Shown piece after piece: positions 35,535 through 44,518 of a stretch of DNA of 64,000 nt. Numbering within the stretch: the stretch's first letter is position 1; each line of letters begins with the position of its first letter. Source of the DNA: Chloroflexota bacterium (GTDB lineage Bacteria > Chloroflexota > Anaerolineae > Anaerolineales > Anaerolineaceae); the NCBI GenBank assembly GCA_004347695.1, contig SLTK01000003.1, positions 1-64,000 of the forward strand. The letters are read 5' to 3'. The notes under the pieces are model-generated. The model saw only the letters and a program-made list of their open reading frames with translations, made no database searches and was not told the origin of the DNA. The position numbers were made by a program, and so were the translations under genes.

Positions 35535-36890
35535 CTAAATCCCTCTCAGTCTCGGATTGAAGATGCGGTCGAGTGCAAAACCCAACATCGCGAAACCCAG
35601 ACCAGTGACCATGAGCAGCACAGCGGGTTCCAAAATCCAGTAATAAAAACCTTTATACAAAGCTCCGTTGGATTGGGCGTCATTGATCACCTTACCCCAG
35701 GTTGGCAGCACCGGGTCGCCCAGTCCAAGAAGAGCCAGTGACGCTTCCAGAAAAACGTAGGCTGGCACAGCCGAAACCAGCGTGGGAATGAGCAGCGGGA
35801 TCATGCGCGGGATCAGGTAGAAGAATATGATGCGGAAATTGCTGGCGCCGTATGCCTTGGCAGCTTCGATGTACGTTGATTCTTTCACTTGCAGGAAAAC
35901 GGCGCGGTACGATTTGACCGCTCCGGTGAAAATACTGAGCAAGATGGTAACGCCCAAAATCGTCCAGATGCTGGTGGAATAGAAAGTGCCCACCATGATC
36001 AAAACCGCCAGGAAGGGCAGTACCAGGTTCACCTCGGTAATGCGCTGGATGAGTTCGTCCAGCCAACCGCCAAACCAGGCGCCTATGGCAGCAATCGCCA
36101 TCGAAAGAATCGAGGTCGCCAGCGCAGCCAGCAAGCCGAAGGACAAAGCAATTGGGGCGCCCCACAGCAGGGCAACCATCAGGTCGCGCCGCGCGTGATC
36201 GGTGCCTGCCAGGCCATAGGATTGGCCGTGGAAGACAAATTCTACATTGATGTCCGAGCCAGCCTCGAAGGTTTGTCCATTGACAACCAACTTGTAGCTG
36301 CCTTTTTGCGGTACCGGTGGGTTGGTTTCGGGAACTGAGAATAACCCGATCATTGGGTTGTCGTCACGCTTTTCGCGCACCAACCGCTTGATCAGCTTTT
36401 CGTCCTGCGAGAAGCGAAAGGTTTGCTTGGCGCTGATGCCCAGGTCACCAATGCGGATTTCTTCGCCATCCGGAGCGATCAAATAGATGGAAACGAAGGG
36501 ATTTTTACTCTGGTAAGTAGAGGTGAAGTACAGCATCAACTCCTGTGGATACACATCGTAATTGAAATCGAAGGCGTATTCGAAATCAATGGCTGCTGTA
36601 TCCGGGCTGCTCGGGGTAACCGTCTTGGAAAAGCCCTCTTCCCCACCTTTTATAGCAAATGATTCGGGTAACTTGGTCTTCCTGAAAGTGTTGAACCAGG
36701 CGGGTGGGACGTTCTTAGGGTTCATATACCAGACGTCTTCGCCGCCGCGCCACAGGCGAACAGCCTCGGAATAAGGTATCTTAATGACAGCAAATATTGC
36801 CAGGGCTACCAGCAGGAATATGATAAAAAGACCAAAAACCGCTGAAGGGTAGCGAGAAATCTCGGCGAAATTTTTTTTCAAGTTTTTCAT
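35535..36890 (-). CDS. Oligopeptide ABC permease, OppC type with large extracytoplasmic insertion (system 2)
   Basis: 451 residues, about 120-150 more than usual OppC proteins. The first membrane segment (about 14-35) is followed by roughly 190 residues outside the membrane, rich in aromatic and charged residues (FEYAFDFNYDVYPQELMLYF, VSIYLIAPDGEEIRIGDLG, KGSYKLVVNGQTF), which look like beta-sandwich strands. The standard OppC core follows (GTDHARRDLMVALLWGAPIALSFG, EAA loop AAKAYGASNFRIIFFYLIPRMIP). The insertion could dock the equally enlarged binding protein. Confidence 0.9.
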   Translation of the reverse strand: MKNLKKNFAEISRYPSAVFGLFIIFLLVALAIFAVIKIPYSEAVRLWRGGEDVWYMNPKNVPPAWFNTFRKTKLPESFAIKGGEEGFSKTVTPSSPDTAAIDFEYAFDFNYDVYPQELMLYFTSTYQSKNPFVSIYLIAPDGEEIRIGDLGISAKQTFRFSQDEKLIKRLVREKRDDNPMIGLFSVPETNPPVPQKGSYKLVVNGQTFEAGSDINVEFVFHGQSYGLAGTDHARRDLMVALLWGAPIALSFGLLAALATSILSMAIAAIGAWFGGWLDELIQRITEVNLVLPFLAVLIMVGTFYSTSIWTILGVTILLSIFTGAVKSYRAVFLQVKESTYIEAAKAYGASNFRIIFFYLIPRMIPLLIPTLVSAVPAYVFLEASLALLGLGDPVLPTWGKVINDAQSNGALYKGFYYWILEPAVLLMVTGLGFAMLGFALDRIFNPRLRGI

Positions 36891-36892
36891 GG

Positions 36893-38014
36893 CTATTTTC
36901 CACCGCCCACTTTTACGCGCGGGTCAACCAGAACATAGACAAAATCGAGGAGAAATACGGTAATGGCGAGCAGGTACGCGTAGATGATGGTCGACCCAAC
37001 GATCACGGGCGTATCGAAGAACCCGATCGCCCGGAACAGCGTTCGACCAAGTCCAGGCCACAGGAAGACTGTTTCAGTAATAATGGCGCCTGTCCACAGG
37101 CCGATGACCAATAGCGCAAAATTGGTGATGATAGTCGGCAAGGTTGGGCGCAGAATGTAACGCCGCTCGATATCCCGCGAGGGCAGCCCTTTGGCTTTGG
37201 CCATATCCACGTAATCTTCGCTGGAATAAATCAAGAAGAAAGTTCGCCAGTTATAGATGCTAAGAAATAGCGAACTAATGATCAGTGAGCTTGCTGGAAG
37301 GATCAAATGCTTCAACACATTCAAAATATAATCAAAAGTATTGTCGGGCACGGGTGCATCCACCATCCCGCCAAACGGTAAAATCTTAAATACGGCAGCA
37401 AAAAGCAAGATGAAGAAAATCCCGTAGAACCAGGGCGGCGCAGCGGAAGTTGGCGAGAGCGTAATCACCAGCTTATCCCAGAAGCTGCCATACGAGCGAG
37501 ATAAAGTCAGCGCGATAAAAACACTGAAAAAGAATAAAAATAACTGCGAGGTTCCCATTAACAACAGCGTGGCAGGTAAACGCTCGAGGATGATATTACG
37601 CACCTCGCGTGAACCGTTATCGCTGACCATGTTCTGCGCCCGACCCAGGTTTAATTGCAGCGCATTAAACAAATAACGGAACGATCGGATCGCAAAGGGC
37701 GTATCCAGGCCAAGCCGTTTTTCTTCCAGGGCGACCAGGTCATTGGCCATTTGGCGGCGGGTTTCCGGCGAAATATTCTGATTGGCGGTCGAGGCTGCCA
37801 CACGCTGGTTCACCCGTTCACGGATGTCGTTGCGCATGATGGTATCGACATAACCACCCATATTGGCGATGAGAATGGTGGTATATACCCCGATTACCAC
37901 GGTGAACAATAACGTAACGGCCCGGATCCCCATGAAACGAGCCACCCTGGCAAACGCTGAGGTCGTTTTCTTCTTCGGTACACCAAGGACGCCTGCCTGA
38001 GTATCCTGTGTCAT
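36893..38014 (-). CDS. Oligopeptide ABC permease, OppB type (system 2)
   Basis: 373 residues. An N-terminal membrane segment (about 28-52), a longer-than-usual helical loop (about 55-110, with RQMANDLVALEEKRLGLDTP) and then the OppB core with five membrane segments, EAA loop MAKAKGLPSRDIERRYILRPTLP and C-terminal LVDPRVKVGGGK. It ends two bases before the OppC-type gene. A 13-bp hairpin (38038-38068) stands between it and the binding protein. Confidence 0.92.
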   Translation of the reverse strand: MTQDTQAGVLGVPKKKTTSAFARVARFMGIRAVTLLFTVVIGVYTTILIANMGGYVDTIMRNDIRERVNQRVAASTANQNISPETRRQMANDLVALEEKRLGLDTPFAIRSFRYLFNALQLNLGRAQNMVSDNGSREVRNIILERLPATLLLMGTSQLFLFFFSVFIALTLSRSYGSFWDKLVITLSPTSAAPPWFYGIFFILLFAAVFKILPFGGMVDAPVPDNTFDYILNVLKHLILPASSLIISSLFLSIYNWRTFFLIYSSEDYVDMAKAKGLPSRDIERRYILRPTLPTIITNFALLVIGLWTGAIITETVFLWPGLGRTLFRAIGFFDTPVIVGSTIIYAYLLAITVFLLDFVYVLVDPRVKVGGGK

Positions 38015-38037
38015 TTTATGCCCTCAAAATTAGGATA

Positions 38038-38068
38038 GATAGGGGCAAGTGAGACACTTGCCCCTATC
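38038..38068 (-). other. Intercistronic hairpin behind the second binding-protein gene
   Basis: GATAGGGGCAAGT (38038-38050) and ACTTGCCCCTATC (38056-38068) form a perfect 13-bp stem with loop GAGAC. It lies between the binding-protein stop and the OppB-type start, the same place as the hairpin in system 1, with an unrelated sequence. It probably gives higher binding-protein mRNA levels. Confidence 0.7.
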
Positions 38069-38099
38069 GTTATGCCAAAACAGACAAACTGATTCCGCC

Positions 38100-40661
38100 T
38101 TACGGAGCCGTTACAAATTCAACGGACGCAAAGGTCGGCTGGGAGACGGTGAACGGAACAATCGCGACCTCGAGCTTGTTGGAACCAGCTTCGAGAGCAG
38201 CCGTGGTTGCGGTATCCAAAACGACGCTGTATTGACCGTCTTCAACAGCAACGGCTTCGGCAACTTTCACGATCTCGCCTTGCGCGTTGTAGAGCAAGAA
38301 CTTGACCTGCTTGATTTCGGCAGCCGGATAGGCGGCGTCCTTGAAGGTCACGAATACATCGAACGTGGCTTCTTCACCAATCTTCACCTGGCCAGGACCA
38401 TCCAGTTCAACAACAGCCAGCTTGGGCTCGCCAAAGTTTGACCAGCGGTCAGCCAGATCAGGATAGTCTTCGAAGTGCTTGAGGGTCAGGGTCTTTTCAG
38501 TCAGGAAGGCCTGGTCCACAAAGTACGGGCCGGTACCAACCATGAAGTTGTTGTGCTCACCATACCAGGCTTTGAGGGCCTCATAGCGAGCGACTGCCTC
38601 ATCGGCCGTCAGGTAAGCGCTCATAGTAGGAGCGTAGGGGATGGTTTTGTCAGCGATGGCCTGATCCAGGTATTTGGCCAGGACTTCGAGACTCGGACCA
38701 CCAATGAAGCTGGTTTGTTCGATCTCTTTTTCCAGAGCTTTGTCCACCGAGTAAGCCAGTTCGCCGCCGGCTTCAGCAGCGTTGGCGACAGCCATCGTGT
38801 CCCAGGAACCCTCACCAAAGGTATAGGTCGGGAACATGAGCGGGATGTTCAGTTCAGCATCCAGCGAGTAGGTGTCGGAGTAGTACTCGATCACCAGCGG
38901 CTCAGTGGATACGATCTTGAACCCGCGGAAGTTCTCCTGGAAGGGCAGGAATTGAGGTTCAGCCTGCGCGTCATAGATGGCGCTTTCGGGCTTGGCGCGG
39001 TCAAAGGTCATGATCATGCCAAAGACAAAGTCCGCCAGGGACAGGTTGGCGCCGTCATGCCATTTAACCGTTTCGAACATGTCAGCCGGATAGTACAGAG
39101 TGGTCTTGCGCAGAGCAGTCAGACCTTCGGGATTCTTCTCGCCGACGGTTACGAAGACCTGGTTGGCGGCATCCCAGTCGATCCAGGCATCTGCCGGAAC
39201 CGTGATTTCAGGAGCGAACTCGAGGTTCACCCAGTCGAGGGTCTTTCCAACAGGCAAACCTTCCTTCACAACGACATCGGCTTTTTCGATGCGCAGCGGC
39301 CACAACAGACCGGTGTAGGGATCGTACATGATATCGCCGCTCTGGGTGGCGCGGATGGCGCCCTGGTCAAACGCCCAGTTGGAGCCGGCGATCGGGTTCC
39401 AGGGTTCTGCGAACAGATCCTGGGTAGCCCAGCGAACCGTGCCGCCTTCCTGGTCGGCCCAGCGCAGGGTATAGGGGTAGATCTGAGCGCCTTCGATACC
39501 GGCGGCCAGATCAGCCGTGGCAACCATGCCGTTGGCATACGGGGTGAACTGTTTGCCGTCGATGAGGAAGACCTGCAGCGAATCCTGGAGCGAAAGCTCT
39601 AGGGCGCGGGCCATCATGTCATGGCGTTCTTGCAGAGTTGCGAAGTCCGCGGTGGCCAGGCGGTCGCCGAGTTCTTTGAACTCAGGATCAGAGACATTGT
39701 CAAGGAAGGCAGGGATACCCTGAGCGCTGGAGTCCAGGTACATTTCCTGGAAGATGTTGCTCTGATCGCGATCGAGAACGGTGGCGGACCAGGCAGCAGT
39801 GTAGAGGTGCCATTGACCTTCGACGGGATCAGAACCAATCCAGATTGGGGAGGCTTCTGAGCCTTTCTTCATCTGGCGGTCAACCGTGAAGCCAAGCGCT
39901 TCGAACTGGGCGGCAGTGTATTCGCCGATGGGGATGCGGGTGCCGTCGGAGTCGTTGCGGATAATATAGATAAGGGTGACGGGAGCATCTTTGTACATCC
40001 ACTTGCCGTCAACCAGGGTGGCGCCCATGCCTTCCATTTCAGCGGTGATGACTTCTTTGGCTTTGTCGAAGTTGTAGGCGTAGTAGGATTCGAGCTTGCG
40101 GGCGACATCTGCCAGGTCTGCATAGTCAGGGAACTGGGTGGTAATGGCGAAGAATTTGGCCAGACCGCCGCCTGCATAAACTTCCTGATTGATGTAATCG
40201 CGGTCGAACAACCAGTTTGTCGCCTCGCGGATCTTGCGATTGGAGAACGGGTTGAACCGGCCGTCGGTGAATTCCGGGCCAGCAGGATTGTACAGGATAT
40301 CGTAATACAGACCGCTGGAGGTCGAGTAGCTCACGCCAGCATCTTTGATCGCGGGCAGGTCCTTGGAGGACAGGCCGTTGGCATAGATATCAATAGCGCC
40401 AGCTTCGATCTGGGTCAGCGCGGAATCGGAAGCGACCACCGAGAACACGATTTCATCCAGCCAGCCGCCTTTGCGGGTGGTTTGGACTACTTCGGGGGTA
40501 GGAACTTCGGTGGGGACGACTTCGGCAGTCGGTTGTTCTACTGCGGTCGGTTCGACAACGGGGGCTTCTGTCGGGGTCGTCTGAGCAGGTTGGCAAGCGG
40601 CCAATACCATGCTGGCAATGATCAGAAGCGCAAATGCGAATGTAAAACTCTTCTTAAACAT
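38100..40661 (-). CDS. Large oligopeptide-binding lipoprotein (system 2)
   Basis: 853 residues, against about 550-600 for the family. Lipobox LAAC (Cys22) and a long Thr/Pro/Val/Glu linker (about 23-62) lead to an SBP_bac_5-type domain (FNPFSNRKIREATNWLFDRDYINQ, TLEYxVDW-like segments). The middle (about 400-720) repeats the theme of a large binding lobe. The last 110 residues (about 745-853: PKLAVVELDGPGQVKIGEEATFDVFVTFKD ... in parts) resemble an Ig/FN3-like beta domain. It may reach for large peptides or bind at the surface. Confidence 0.85.
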   Translation of the reverse strand: MFKKSFTFAFALLIIASMVLAACQPAQTTPTEAPVVEPTAVEQPTAEVVPTEVPTPEVVQTTRKGGWLDEIVFSVVASDSALTQIEAGAIDIYANGLSSKDLPAIKDAGVSYSTSSGLYYDILYNPAGPEFTDGRFNPFSNRKIREATNWLFDRDYINQEVYAGGGLAKFFAITTQFPDYADLADVARKLESYYAYNFDKAKEVITAEMEGMGATLVDGKWMYKDAPVTLIYIIRNDSDGTRIPIGEYTAAQFEALGFTVDRQMKKGSEASPIWIGSDPVEGQWHLYTAAWSATVLDRDQSNIFQEMYLDSSAQGIPAFLDNVSDPEFKELGDRLATADFATLQERHDMMARALELSLQDSLQVFLIDGKQFTPYANGMVATADLAAGIEGAQIYPYTLRWADQEGGTVRWATQDLFAEPWNPIAGSNWAFDQGAIRATQSGDIMYDPYTGLLWPLRIEKADVVVKEGLPVGKTLDWVNLEFAPEITVPADAWIDWDAANQVFVTVGEKNPEGLTALRKTTLYYPADMFETVKWHDGANLSLADFVFGMIMTFDRAKPESAIYDAQAEPQFLPFQENFRGFKIVSTEPLVIEYYSDTYSLDAELNIPLMFPTYTFGEGSWDTMAVANAAEAGGELAYSVDKALEKEIEQTSFIGGPSLEVLAKYLDQAIADKTIPYAPTMSAYLTADEAVARYEALKAWYGEHNNFMVGTGPYFVDQAFLTEKTLTLKHFEDYPDLADRWSNFGEPKLAVVELDGPGQVKIGEEATFDVFVTFKDAAYPAAEIKQVKFLLYNAQGEIVKVAEAVAVEDGQYSVVLDTATTAALEAGSNKLEVAIVPFTVSQPTFASVEFVTAP

Positions 40662-40732
40662 TCAAACTCCTCCTCGTGCAAATAGTCGGGTAAAAAGGTG
40701 ACGTCGACTTCATCATCATTGATTGTTGTAAA

Positions 40733-40743
40733 ACCACCTCCTT
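40733..40743 (-). promoter_or_regulatory. SD-like AAGGAGGTGGT in the leader of the second binding-protein gene
   Basis: AAGGAGGTGGT on minus lies about 72-82 bases upstream of the real ATG, which has its own GAGGAGGAG. A short open frame runs from a GTG in this stretch to a TAA overlapping the gene start (about 26 codons), but the spacing to a start codon is poor. It mirrors the AGGAGGTGGT at 29148-29157. Confidence 0.4.
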
Positions 40744-40805
40744 CCAAAGAATAAGCCAATTTAAAGATAACAATTTATTTTGGCCGTAAATAACGGTCGA
40801 TCTTA

Positions 40806-40818
40806 GGTAAAGTTTACC
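40806..40818. promoter_or_regulatory. Palindrome upstream of the second oligopeptide operon
   Basis: GGTAAA-G-TTTACC is a perfect 13-base palindrome about 145 bases upstream of the binding-protein gene, in A/T-rich DNA where a promoter is expected. It may be an operator. No regulator gene is adjacent. Confidence 0.4.
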
Positions 40819-41497
40819 AGATATATTACAATTTATTGGGCATCACCATGTTTTCGCGACCTTGTTTGTCACACAGTACATGGTTTGCTATTGTTCTGGA
40901 AACGCCTTATCTCCCGTTAATTTCTCCTTTGACTACATAATGCCTGATACGTGGCCTGTTTATGTTCGCCCCCCCGATACGTTAGTGTTTTCCCAGGGTA
41001 CGCAAGGATGCCGGATATACAAAAATGGCTGGATTCAGGATTTCAGGTCCGAATACCCAGCCCATTTACCGTAACCCACTTCATTATAACCAATATCGAA
41101 TTTAGAGATTCTATGGCAATCTTGAACTGGAGTAAGAACCTCTTCTGTTGAAAGTTCGCCTTTCATTGGCATGTCGTGATCAGCCAGTCAAGCAAAGCTA
41201 AGTTTTGCTTCCCTGAGGTTAGAGCACCGCATAGCTGATTATCTGGCAGAATCATTATAAATATATTCTGTATATCTGTCAAACGTAGTTATGGATAGTT
41301 GTGTAGTCATCGCAGCCACAAAAATCTGGTGCGTTGCCTCTGAGTAAACGCAAATGCCAATTGATTCCGGAGACAGGAGCGATGCCCCTTCTATTATGCC
41401 GCCAAATGCACCCAAATTCAGGTGCAAGGCACTTTTGAAGTGCCTCGCACCTAAAACCGATAGGTAGAGGGATTAAAAGCATGACACGTGCCACACC
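40819..41497. other. Intergenic region with GGTGC-type repeats
   Basis: 40819-41320 shows no gene, RNA or clear repeat; several short open frames lack start sites and resemble nothing known. From about 41330 a GGTGC-family element begins: GGTGCGTTGCCTC, then GGAGCGATGCCCC near 41377, and a 15-bp hairpin with one mismatch AGGTGCAAGGCACTT/AAGTGCCTCGCACCT (41420-41452). The last lies 46 bases behind the NlpC/P60 gene and may end its transcript. Confidence 0.6.
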
Positions 41498-42511
41498 TTA
41501 CCCCAAATACGTCGCTCCGCCGGCAAAGCTTTCCCGCAGAACGTTCACAGCCTGAATATTATCCGGGTAAACCCCGTTGCGTGAACGGGACGAGTGGATG
41601 ATATCCCAGCCGCCCAGGCTGATGCCCACATGCGTGATCGTGCGGTGGTCGCTGCCTTCGCCAAAGAACACCAGATCGCCGGGCTGCAACTGCGCTTGCT
41701 CGACCGGTTTGCCGTCCGCCATCTGCATGTCGGCGTCCCGCCGCAGGGTGATGCCCGACCAGCGGTGCACCAGTTGGGCAAACCCCGAGCAGTCGATGCC
41801 CATCGCAGACGAACCGCCCCATAAATACGGCACGCCGATCATGCGGAACGCATCAGCGACCATTTGCACACGCCGCTGTGCGGTCGTAACGGGTATGCTC
41901 TGTAGATCGCGCAGATCGTCTGCTCGCACCCATCCCTTGCGGTTGGCCTGAATGCTGGCCCATTCCCCCTGCAAGCCAAGCAGGTGCACAAACGTCCCGC
42001 CCAGCACGCGGGTAATCTTTTCCGCATCCGCGCCCGGTTCGGCGCTCATCAGGCTTACCGGTGCAGTCACCAGATGAGTGGCCGGCGGCTGCCATTCAGC
42101 AGTCAGATAGGGCAGGTAAGCCCAGCCCAGATAACCGTCCGCGCAGCGCACATAGGCCCATTTTTCCCGCTCTTCCAAAATTTCAAGCTGCGCGCCGTAC
42201 AGCATTTGATTCAACTGCTCGGCCAACCAGGACGGCTCACGATGCAAACTGGTAAGGTTGGTCGCAACGAATCGCAGACGCGGTTCCACCAGGCGTAATG
42301 TCTGCACCCCTCCATCGTCCACCGCCAGCTCTGGCAGGTGGCTGTGCAGCGCCTGACGCAGCATCTGGCGGTCAACATCAGCCAATACCCGCCCACTGAG
42401 CGCCACCTGCTTACCATCGAAGGCAGCGATATTCACATCGAACACCTGCTCGCGGCTGTCCGCTTTCAGCTTTTTTAGATCAGTCAGAATAGCCTGGATT
42501 GCATCGCGCAT
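41498..42511 (-). CDS. Cytosolic NlpC/P60 peptidase with SH3-like domains (YkfC type)
   Basis: 337 residues from ATG 42511, which has GGAGGAA upstream. Two SH3-like regions (about 85-220, with YVRCADGYLGWAYLPYL and WASIQANRKGWVRADDL) precede an NlpC/P60 domain with the Cys in GIDCSGFAQLVHRW, the His in THVGISLGG and IIHSS. There is no signal peptide. The layout is that of YkfC, the gamma-D-glutamyl-L-diamino-acid dipeptidyl-peptidase that releases L-Ala-D-Glu from murein peptides. The upstream gene is the matching epimerase. Confidence 0.88.
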   Translation of the reverse strand: MRDAIQAILTDLKKLKADSREQVFDVNIAAFDGKQVALSGRVLADVDRQMLRQALHSHLPELAVDDGGVQTLRLVEPRLRFVATNLTSLHREPSWLAEQLNQMLYGAQLEILEEREKWAYVRCADGYLGWAYLPYLTAEWQPPATHLVTAPVSLMSAEPGADAEKITRVLGGTFVHLLGLQGEWASIQANRKGWVRADDLRDLQSIPVTTAQRRVQMVADAFRMIGVPYLWGGSSAMGIDCSGFAQLVHRWSGITLRRDADMQMADGKPVEQAQLQPGDLVFFGEGSDHRTITHVGISLGGWDIIHSSRSRNGVYPDNIQAVNVLRESFAGGATYLG

Positions 42512-42559
42512 ATTTCCTCCACGGGTTATTTTTGTTGGGGAAGACACGCTGGGCTGCCC

Positions 42560-43588
42560 CTACTCATTTTTTAATTGTACGCCGATCCCGGGACGATCAG
42601 GAATTGAAAGATCAAGCGTGGGGGAATAAGTCACGCCGTCAAATGGATCATTGCTGACCAGCAGCGGGGCGTCCAGGTCCAACCAGTCCGCCAGGCCAGC
42701 CAGATGTGCCATGGCCGTGGTGCCAAGCGAAGTTTCCACCATGCACCCCAGCATGACCTGCAGCCCCAGTTCGCGCGCACGTTTGAGTATGCGCAGCCCG
42801 GGCGTCAGGCCGCCAACCTTCATTAATTTCAAATTGATGCCGCGCACCCCTGCGGCTGCCAGGCGTTCCACATCCTGCAGAGTCTGCACCGATTCATCGG
42901 CAACCAGCGGCAGATGAGTATGTGTTTGCACTTCACCCATGGCTTCGATCTGGTCTTTGGGCAGGGGCTGCTCGATCATCTCCAGATCATAGCTTTCCAG
43001 CGCCTGCACCTGGTAAATGGCTTCTTGCAGCGACCAGCCGGCGTTGGCATCCACCCGCAGACGGGCATCCGGACGGGCAGCGCGAATGGCTTTCAAGCGG
43101 CTTTCGTCGTCATCGCTGCCCAGCTTGACCTTGATGATCGGCATATGACGGTTTTCGGCGGCCATGCGCGCCATGGCTTCAGGCGTATCGATGGCAATGG
43201 TGAACGAGGTTGGCATGGGCGCCGGTTTGGGTAAACCCAGCAGTTCATACAGTGGCAGGCCATGTCGACGGGCAATCCGGTCATACAACGCCAGATCCAG
43301 GGCGCAGCGCGCCGGCGCGGGCCCCTGTCCGCCAACCCAGGCTTCGATTTCCGTTGGGTCATCGGGTAATTCCCGTCCGGATTCAGCCGCAGCGCGCCAG
43401 ACGGCTTCCATGGCGTCGTCAGCAACACCATAATAAGGCGGAATGGTGCCCTCGCCCCAGCCCTCATCGCCCGGCAGACGCAGCCAGAACGCCTGACGCG
43501 TCTCGGAAACGCCGTAGGACAAACGGAACGGATTGCGTAACTTGAGAACGATCTTTTCCCAGCGCAGGCCAGTCGACAATGTCATCAT
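42560..43588 (-). CDS. L-Ala-D/L-Glu epimerase (dipeptide epimerase, YkfB/YcjG type)
   Basis: 342 residues, an enolase-superfamily (muconate lactonising subgroup) protein. The N-terminal capping domain contains LRNPFRLSYGVSETRQAFWLRL; the barrel has KVK in IIKVKLGSDDDESRL, Asp in RVDANAGWSLQEA, Glu in MIEQPLP, Asp/Glu in VADESV and Lys in INLKLMKVGG. DLDAPLLVSND near the C-terminus is typical of Ala-Glu epimerases. It converts L-Ala-D-Glu to L-Ala-L-Glu. It overlaps rsgA by four bases. Confidence 0.92.
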   Translation of the reverse strand: MMTLSTGLRWEKIVLKLRNPFRLSYGVSETRQAFWLRLPGDEGWGEGTIPPYYGVADDAMEAVWRAAAESGRELPDDPTEIEAWVGGQGPAPARCALDLALYDRIARRHGLPLYELLGLPKPAPMPTSFTIAIDTPEAMARMAAENRHMPIIKVKLGSDDDESRLKAIRAARPDARLRVDANAGWSLQEAIYQVQALESYDLEMIEQPLPKDQIEAMGEVQTHTHLPLVADESVQTLQDVERLAAAGVRGINLKLMKVGGLTPGLRILKRARELGLQVMLGCMVETSLGTTAMAHLAGLADWLDLDAPLLVSNDPFDGVTYSPTLDLSIPDRPGIGVQLKNE

Positions 43589-44493
43589 TCCTCCCCAAAG
43601 CGCAGGCGCAAATACGATTCATAACGTTCGGGCGATACGGTTCCCCTGTTTACACCTTCGATTACCGCGCAGCCCGGTACATTTTGATGGTTGCAGTCAT
43701 TATATAAACATTCCTGCACCAGTCCGCGCAACTCTGGAAAATATCCGTCCAACTCCTCCGGCTGGATGTCCCACAGCGACAGCATGCGCATGCCGGGCAA
43801 GTCAGCCACATAGCCGCCGGCGTCCAATGGAAACAACTGCCGGATAACCGTGGTGTGGCGTCCTTTTTCAGTAGCCTGACTCACATCCCGCACCGCCAGA
43901 CCCAACTCGGGCTGGACGGCGTTCAGCAGACTGGATTTACCCACCCCGGAAGGCCCGGCCAATGCCGACAGTTTGCCCACCAGACGTTCGCGCAACTCGT
44001 CAATCCCCTGACCGGTGTGGGCTGAGGTGAAGATCACCGGGTAACCCAATGGCGGGTAAATCGAAAATTTTTCGATTACATCCGAGGTCGCCAGGTCGAT
44101 TTTGTTGGCCACCACCAGCGGAGGGATCCCCTGTTGCTCGGCCACGATCAAAAACCGGTCGAGCATGCGCAGGTGCGGCTCGGGGTGGGCACAGGCAAAT
44201 ACAAACACTGCCTGGTCCGGGTTGGCAAGCAGTACCTGACGATACACCCCGCGCGCCGTGGGAGCAGACCGCACCAATGCAGTCTGGCGGGGGGCAATCT
44301 CCTCGATGGAGCCGGTACCGTCATTCTGCAATTGAATGCGCACGTGATCCCCCAGGGCGATAATGTCGCCAGCCGACCGGTGCTTTTTTAGCCGGCCGCG
44401 TAGCTGACAGACAACCGTACCCTGTTCGGTCTGCACGCTATAAAAACCGGATAGCAGCCGGGTAATCCAACCCCAGACCATTTTTTCATCCAT
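43585..44493 (-). CDS. rsgA: Ribosome small-subunit-dependent GTPase A
   Basis: 302 residues with the circularly permuted GTPase order: G4 NKID (130-133), G1 GPSGVGKSS (180-188), G3 DLPG (231-234). An OB fold lies in front (about 15-75), and a C-terminal zinc-binding knuckle has C262, C267, H269 and C275. RsgA checks late 30S maturation. It lies 25 bases behind the PBP gene and overlaps the epimerase gene, so it is inside a wall-related operon. Confidence 0.95.
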   Translation of the reverse strand: MDEKMVWGWITRLLSGFYSVQTEQGTVVCQLRGRLKKHRSAGDIIALGDHVRIQLQNDGTGSIEEIAPRQTALVRSAPTARGVYRQVLLANPDQAVFVFACAHPEPHLRMLDRFLIVAEQQGIPPLVVANKIDLATSDVIEKFSIYPPLGYPVIFTSAHTGQGIDELRERLVGKLSALAGPSGVGKSSLLNAVQPELGLAVRDVSQATEKGRHTTVIRQLFPLDAGGYVADLPGMRMLSLWDIQPEELDGYFPELRGLVQECLYNDCNHQNVPGCAVIEGVNRGTVSPERYESYLRLRFGEE

Positions 44494-44518
44494 GCGAAGA
44501 CGTTCCTGTAGCGATCAA

